Below the pieces are notes generated by a model, which was given only the letters and a program-made list of their open reading frames with translations, was not told the origin of the DNA and did no database searches. Positions 59,694-64,000 of a DNA stretch of 64,000 nt are shown here, piece by piece (position 1 is the first letter of the stretch; each line of letters starts with the position of its first letter). The position numbers and the translations under genes were made by a program. The DNA lies in assembly GCF_000767465.1 (NCBI RefSeq), contig NZ_CP009293.1:62001-126000 (forward strand), read 5' to 3'. This stretch comes from Novosphingobium pentaromativorans US6-1. GTDB lineage: Bacteria; Pseudomonadota; Alphaproteobacteria; Sphingomonadales; Sphingomonadaceae.

Positions 59694-60590
59694 CTAGGTC
59701 TTACGCTTGGCCGGATCAGGCACGAGGAGGACGTCGCCGGGGACTGCATCGATGATCTTGCGGGCCGTGCTGCCGATAAGGGCTTCATAGATGAAGCCGC
59801 CGCCATGCGTCCCCACCACAGTGAGATGGCGCCGCGATTTCTCGGCATAGTCTCGCAGGAGCGCTTCGGGGGAACCATGCTCGACCACGCGGTTTACCTG
59901 CTGAGCGGCGGTGGTAGAAAGTCCGGCTTCCGCGAGAAACTTGTCGGCGGCGTCCTTGCCGAAGTCCTCGAACTGCCGTTCGACTTCGGACCGGCCGAGA
60001 TAGCCGGCGAAAGGGACGTCATCGGCGTGGAAGAGCGAGAGGGCCGCGTCTGGGAACATCCGAACAGCCCATTCGAGCGCTACGCGTGAGGATTGTGAAA
60101 AGTCGGTTGTGACCAGCATGCTCTTGTAGGGTTCGAAGGCACGATCTCGGACAATCAAGATCGGAATGGTCGATTTGCGGATAAGCCGTTCGACAGTATC
60201 CCCCAGGAAAACGCGGGCAAGCAGTTCGTCGCGGGCCACCCCAGTCACGATCAAACCCGGGCCGGCTTGTTTCGCAGCGGTGAGCACGACCTCGGCGGGC
60301 GACCCTGTCTCGACCTGGACCGTAATGTCAGCGGACGGATTTTCGCGGATAAGGTCCCGGTAGATGTGATCGCGGGCTGCCCGGATGGGATCGGGAGGAC
60401 GTCGCCACGAGGGAACATCGTCGGGGCGGCCAAACAGCGTCGCATTCTCCGGCGGAGCAAGGGCATGGATGACCATGAGTTCGGCTTGCCATGCCGTGGC
60501 CAGCAGTAAGGAGCGATCGAGGGCACGATCACAACGGTGACTGAGGTCGGTCGCGAGCGCGATGCGCTTGGGGAATCGGTCTTTAGTCAT
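59694..60590 (-). CDS. Tandem-domain universal stress protein
   Basis: 298 residues with two Usp domains, about 1-145 and 155-298. Domain 1: KRIALATDLSHRCDRALDRS, GPGLIVTGVARDELLARVFLGDTVERLIRKSTIPILIVRD. Domain 2: MLVTTDFSQSSRVALEWAV, VVGTHGGGFIYEALIGSTARKIIDAVPGDVLLVPD; the latter has the G..G(9)G[ST] ATP-binding pattern. These proteins support survival in starvation, low oxygen or toxic metals. The gene lies 12 bp after the P2 ATPase stop and 6 bp before the CaCA antiporter. Confidence 0.92.
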   Translation of the reverse strand: MTKDRFPKRIALATDLSHRCDRALDRSLLLATAWQAELMVIHALAPPENATLFGRPDDVPSWRRPPDPIRAARDHIYRDLIRENPSADITVQVETGSPAEVVLTAAKQAGPGLIVTGVARDELLARVFLGDTVERLIRKSTIPILIVRDRAFEPYKSMLVTTDFSQSSRVALEWAVRMFPDAALSLFHADDVPFAGYLGRSEVERQFEDFGKDAADKFLAEAGLSTTAAQQVNRVVEHGSPEALLRDYAEKSRRHLTVVGTHGGGFIYEALIGSTARKIIDAVPGDVLLVPDPAKRKT

Positions 60591-60602
60591 GTCGTCGTCC
60601 TT

Positions 60603-63293
60603 CTATCCGTTGAGTTCAGTGAACCAGCCGAAGCGCCGCATGACGTGCTTCTCAGCTTCCAGCAGGAGCAACAGCGCGAGGCCGATCATGAAGAGCAGTA
60701 TGCAGTCCGCCATACTGATCGGTCGGGAGTCAAAGATCGCGTTCATAAAGGGGGCGTAGGTGAAGAGAGCTTGGCCAACGAGCAGGATGCAGATCGCGAT
60801 CAACACCGGCGGCGTTCCGAGCGCCCCGCGCCAGGTCAACGAGGTCATGTGCAGGTAGCGGACGTTGAAGAGGTAGAAGATCTCCGCGACGATGAACATG
60901 TTCACGACCATCGTGCGGGCGACCTCGAGGCTGCGTCCCTGCCCAAGCATATAAAAGAAGAGCCCAAGGGTGATCCCAGCAAAAAGCAGCGAGACAAGGA
61001 CGACGCGCCAAAGCAGAAAGGGCGAAAGCAAAGGCGCACCGCGCTTCCTGGGCCTGCGGGCCATCGCCCCCGGTTCGGTGGGCTCGAATGCCAGAACGAG
61101 GCCGAGGGTGGCGGCGAGGACGAGATTGACCCAGAGGATCTGCGTGGCCGTCATCGGAAGCGCGAAACCGAGCAGGATCGCCAGAACGACGGCCAGGGTT
61201 TCTCCGCCATTGGTGGGGATCTCCCAGGAGATGACCTTGCGGATATTGTCGTGGACCGTGCGGCCTTCGCGGACCGCGCTCACGATCGAAGCGAAGTTGT
61301 CGTCGAGAAGCACCATTGAGGCCGCTTCCTTGGAGGCTTCGGTCCCCTTGATACCCATGGCGACGCCGACGTCGGCCTGCTTCAGCGAGGGGGCATCGTT
61401 CACGCCGTCGCCCGTCATCGCCACGATCGCTCCTTGTGCCTGTAGCGCGCGCACGATCCGGAGCTTGTGCTCCGGACTGGTCCGCGCGAATACCGACACT
61501 TCCGCGACCGCCGTCTCGAGTTCTGCGTCCGAAAGCTTTTCCAGTTCGAGACCTATCAGCACCTGCGGGTCGTCGGTGAGGTTCAATTGCCGGGCTATGG
61601 CGAGGGCAGTCGCTGCATGATCGCCGGTGATCATTTTGACGGCGATGCCGGCGGAACGGCATTCGGCGATGGCATCCCGAACTTCCACGCGGGGCGGGTC
61701 GATGAAGCCGACCAGACCCAGGAGCTGCACGTCGGTCCCCACATCGTCGAATGAAATCCGCTCGCTGCCCGTTGGCATTTCCTTCGCACCAAAAGCAAGG
61801 ACGCGCTCGCCGTGATTTGCGGCCGCAGTTATGGCGCCTTCCCAATAGGCCAATTCATTGGGTGACGTCATCGCGAAGAGCGCCTCGGGCGCACCCTTCA
61901 CAAACATGACCGCCCTGTCATCCAGGCCACGGCAAAGTGTCGCCATGAACCGATGCCCGGCGTCAAAGGGAATCTCATCGAGCCGTTCCCATTCCGCGCG
62001 CGCTCGCTCGGGATCGACTGCTGCCTTCATCGCCAAGGCAAAGAGCGCGCCTTCCATTGGATCCCCCTCGACGCGCCATTCGTCACTAAGCTTGTGCAGC
62101 GAGGCGTCATTGCAGAGCAATCCGCAGCGGATTAGCGGCATCGCGTTCGCCATCGCCTCGGTCTGGTCGCCCGGCCCGTCGATCGTGATATGGCCCTCGG
62201 GGACATAGCCGGACCCGGTAGCCAGCATGGTATGGCGCGCGGTAATGATCCGGCGCGCTGTCATCTCGTTGCGGGTAAGCGTGCCGGTCTTGTCGGTGCA
62301 GATCACCGACGTCGCACCGAGCGTTTCGACGGCAGGCAGTTTGCGGATGACGGCATTGCGCCCCGCCATCCGCCGAACGCCTATCGCGAGTGTGATGGTT
62401 ATGACAGCCGGCAGGCCCTCCGGCACGATACCTACGGCGAGCGCGACCACGGCGATCAGAGCGTTGATCCAGTCGTAGCTTCTGAAGAGGACGGCAAAGG
62501 CGAAGAGCGCCAGACCACCGGCCAGCACAAACCAGGTAAAGCGACGTGCGAAATGATCGATCTGCTTCAGAAGCGGGGTCGCGGTCTGCTCGACGGACTG
62601 GATCAGCGAGCTGATACGACCGATCTGGGTATGCGTCCCGGTGGCGACGGCTATGCCATGTGCCTGGCCTGCAGCAGCCAAAGTGCCGGAGAATGCCATG
62701 TTCTGCCGATCGGCAAGTTCGGTCTCCACGGGCAGCACTGCTTCATGCTTTTCTGCAGCTACCGATTCACCGGTGAGGAGAGCCTCGTCGATGAGAAGCC
62801 GCCGCGCATGGAGAAGCCTGAGGTCCGCCGGGACACGGTCGCCGGCCTCTATCAACACGAAATCGCCAGGCACGATCTCCGCAACCGCGATTGTCTGCCG
62901 GATGCCGTCTCGGACAACGCTCGCTTTCGGCGCGATCAGCTGCTGGATCGCTTCTAGAGCCTGTTCAGCCTTTCCCTCCTGAATGTGCCCGATAATGGCA
63001 TTGACGATCACGACAGCGACGATGACAGCGGCATCGACCACTTGGTCGAGCAGCGCCGCGGCAAGTGCTCCGGCCAGCAGGACATAGATTAGCGTGTTGT
63101 TGAACTGCGCGAGAAAGCGCAGCAGCGGATTGCGGCGTGCGGCCTTGGGGAGCGCATTGGGTCCGAAACAGCTTGCCTGACGGTCGACTTCGTCGCTCGA
63201 GAGACCGGTGAGGCCAATGCCGAGGAGCGAACCGATCTCGTCGCCGGCCAATGCATGCCAGTCCGCTTCTTCCAAATCGACGGGTCCCGACAT
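60603..63293 (-). CDS. P2-type cation-transporting ATPase
   Basis: 896 residues from ATG 63293, with AAGGAGG 4 bp upstream. N-terminal cation-ATPase domain (DWHALAGDEIGSLLGIGLTGLSSDEVDRQ), TM4 with VGIVPEGLPAVITITLAIGV, phosphorylation site ICTDKTGTLTRNEM, hinge MTGDGVNDAPSLKQADVGVAMG, and TM6 with ILWVNLVLAATLGLVLAFEP. PEGLPA fits the Ca2+/Na+/K+ group, but TM6 lacks the usual NLVTDG..A, so the ion is uncertain. Likely inner-membrane cation pump. It lies between two universal stress protein genes, a recurrent stress-operon layout. Confidence 0.94.
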   Translation of the reverse strand: MSGPVDLEEADWHALAGDEIGSLLGIGLTGLSSDEVDRQASCFGPNALPKAARRNPLLRFLAQFNNTLIYVLLAGALAAALLDQVVDAAVIVAVVIVNAIIGHIQEGKAEQALEAIQQLIAPKASVVRDGIRQTIAVAEIVPGDFVLIEAGDRVPADLRLLHARRLLIDEALLTGESVAAEKHEAVLPVETELADRQNMAFSGTLAAAGQAHGIAVATGTHTQIGRISSLIQSVEQTATPLLKQIDHFARRFTWFVLAGGLALFAFAVLFRSYDWINALIAVVALAVGIVPEGLPAVITITLAIGVRRMAGRNAVIRKLPAVETLGATSVICTDKTGTLTRNEMTARRIITARHTMLATGSGYVPEGHITIDGPGDQTEAMANAMPLIRCGLLCNDASLHKLSDEWRVEGDPMEGALFALAMKAAVDPERARAEWERLDEIPFDAGHRFMATLCRGLDDRAVMFVKGAPEALFAMTSPNELAYWEGAITAAANHGERVLAFGAKEMPTGSERISFDDVGTDVQLLGLVGFIDPPRVEVRDAIAECRSAGIAVKMITGDHAATALAIARQLNLTDDPQVLIGLELEKLSDAELETAVAEVSVFARTSPEHKLRIVRALQAQGAIVAMTGDGVNDAPSLKQADVGVAMGIKGTEASKEAASMVLLDDNFASIVSAVREGRTVHDNIRKVISWEIPTNGGETLAVVLAILLGFALPMTATQILWVNLVLAATLGLVLAFEPTEPGAMARRPRKRGAPLLSPFLLWRVVLVSLLFAGITLGLFFYMLGQGRSLEVARTMVVNMFIVAEIFYLFNVRYLHMTSLTWRGALGTPPVLIAICILLVGQALFTYAPFMNAIFDSRPISMADCILLFMIGLALLLLLEAEKHVMRRFGWFTELNG

Positions 63294-63377
63294 GGGGCCT
63301 CCTTGTGTGTTCTGGGCGACGGGATAAGCACGGGGCACGCCGCGCGGGGAGTCGCCGTTCAGATCCCGCTGTGCGCT

Positions 63378-63500
63378 TCAGTGTCGTTGCTTTTGGTCGA
63401 CAATGCCTGCTGGACGAATATGCAAACGTAGGCCCGCGCTTGTTGTGAGCTTCGTTTCGTCCACCTGCCGGGTCAATTGCTCGCGGAAGTAGGAAAACAT
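63378..63500 (-). CDS. 40-residue protein upstream of the P2 ATPase
   Basis: Very short gene with GGAGG 7 bp before ATG 63500, one of the best ribosome binding sites in the window. The product starts MFSYFREQLTRQVDE, continues TKLTTSAGLRLHIRPAG and ends IVDQKQRH. Hydrophilic, no Cys, no membrane helix. It sits between the upstream universal stress protein and the ATPase, 85 bp before the latter on the same strand. It could be a small regulatory subunit or a leader peptide; no family known to me. Confidence 0.55.
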   Translation of the reverse strand: MFSYFREQLTRQVDETKLTTSAGLRLHIRPAGIVDQKQRH

Positions 63501-63547
63501 CGCGAAACCTCCGACGATATCGGGGCAGCGCGAGCCGGCAAATCCGC

Positions 63548-64000
63548 TCAATGGCTCATAAGAATGGGTAGCGGCGCGCCATCGATCAGATCGTGGGTAA
63601 CCCCGCCAAGGAACAGTTCGCGCAGGCGCGAATGCGCCGACGCACCGATCGCGAGCAGATCGGCATGGTGGCGCCGTGCGAAATCGACCAGAATTTCGGA
63701 CTCGTTCTGCCCTACGGAAGACAGCGCGTGAACGGTCACCTCGAACCCGTGACGGCTCAGGTTACGAGCGATATCGGCGCCTGGCTCCGATCCATGACCA
63801 GTGGTGCTTGGCTTGGCGTCGACGAGGAGGACATCGATCTTTGCGCCCGGTTGCGCGAGTTGCAGCGCATCGCCCAACGCCCGCGTGGACTCCCGGGTCG
63901 CATTCCATCCAATTGCGAGATGCGTGAACGGGTGGGGTTTCCATTGTGGCGGGAGGACGATCACCGGCCGTCCCGAGGACAGCGTGATATTCTCGAAAAG
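63548..64000 (-). CDS. Universal stress protein, 5' end outside window
   Basis: 151 residues visible, open to the right edge, so the N-terminus is missing. It reads from ENITLSSGRPVIVLPP through HLAIGWNATRESTRALGDAL, IDVLLVDAKPSTTGHGSEPG, and ends in LLAIGASAHSRLRELFLGGV..LIDGAPLPILMSH, the C-terminal half of a tandem Usp protein with a GAS.HSR.....GG ATP-type loop. It is the first gene seen of the USP/40-aa/P2 ATPase/USP/CaCA series on the minus strand. Confidence 0.9.
   Translation of the reverse strand, partial: LFENITLSSGRPVIVLPPQWKPHPFTHLAIGWNATRESTRALGDALQLAQPGAKIDVLLVDAKPSTTGHGSEPGADIARNLSRHGFEVTVHALSSVGQNESEILVDFARRHHADLLAIGASAHSRLRELFLGGVTHDLIDGAPLPILMSH

Overview
The window is about 64 kb of high-GC DNA with dense genes, ATGA/GTGA overlaps, several TTG/GTG starts behind good Shine-Dalgarno sequences, and an alphaproteobacterial gene repertoire. 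It looks most like a sphingomonad (Sphingomonas/Sphingobium/Sphingopyxis type), on the chromosome or a large plasmid. I infer this from gene content; there is no rRNA gene or other phylogenetic anchor. I saw no tRNA, rRNA, CRISPR array, intact transposase or replication origin.

Layout. 0-8 kb (minus strand): a cut-off ZIP-like transporter, two small MliC-like lipoproteins, a TolC-type outer-membrane protein, a phosphomannomutase-like HAD protein, an MgtC/SapB protein and a P1B-4-type metal ATPase with an SPC motif. 8-14.6 kb (minus): a complete heavy-metal RND operon, czcI-like/czcC/czcB/czcA, ending in a DUF190 (PII-like) gene and a strong hairpin. 15-25.4 kb (plus): a mechanosensitive channel, then PHA synthase, a MaoC-phosphotransacetylase fusion, acetate kinase and a broken fabI, then a tellurite/stress (Tel/Ter) module with one unrecognised member. 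25.5-34.9 kb: a GH130 enzyme, an Nramp-like transporter, a second HAD paralogue, a DedA protein, an orphan fliE, small secreted proteins, and an atypical pyruvate kinase overlapping a CDF transporter. 35-41.2 kb (mostly plus): a caa3-type cytochrome c oxidase cluster (CtaG, cytochrome b561, three cytochrome c domains, a fused subunit I+III). 41.3-53.9 kb: redox and metal genes (TrxB-like, persulfide-dioxygenase-like, DUF411, CDF plus MerR with a clear operator, DsbB/DsbA-like, Sco, pyruvate oxidase, a second MerR, 1-Cys peroxiredoxin) and two decayed peroxiredoxin copies, one fused in frame to the tail of a glutamate-synthase-like gene. 54-64 kb: SulP transporter with an XRE regulator, PEP carboxykinase, a DUF983 protein, and a universal stress protein / P2-type ATPase / universal stress protein / Ca2+ antiporter series.

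Together the genes suggest an accessory stress island: divalent-metal efflux and import, envelope thiol-redox and peroxide handling, a dedicated terminal oxidase, and carbon/energy overflow (PHA, acetyl-phosphate/acetate, pyruvate oxidase, PEP carboxykinase, pyruvate kinase). Truncated and chimeric genes near 21.6, 27.6, 46.3 and 47.4 kb show it was assembled or reshaped by recombination. The most useful new leads are the unrecognised protein in the Ter module, a duplicated unknown membrane-anchored family, the orphan fliE, the peroxiredoxin/glutamate-synthase chimera, several perfect inverted repeats upstream of genes, and two very small genes with excellent ribosome binding sites.
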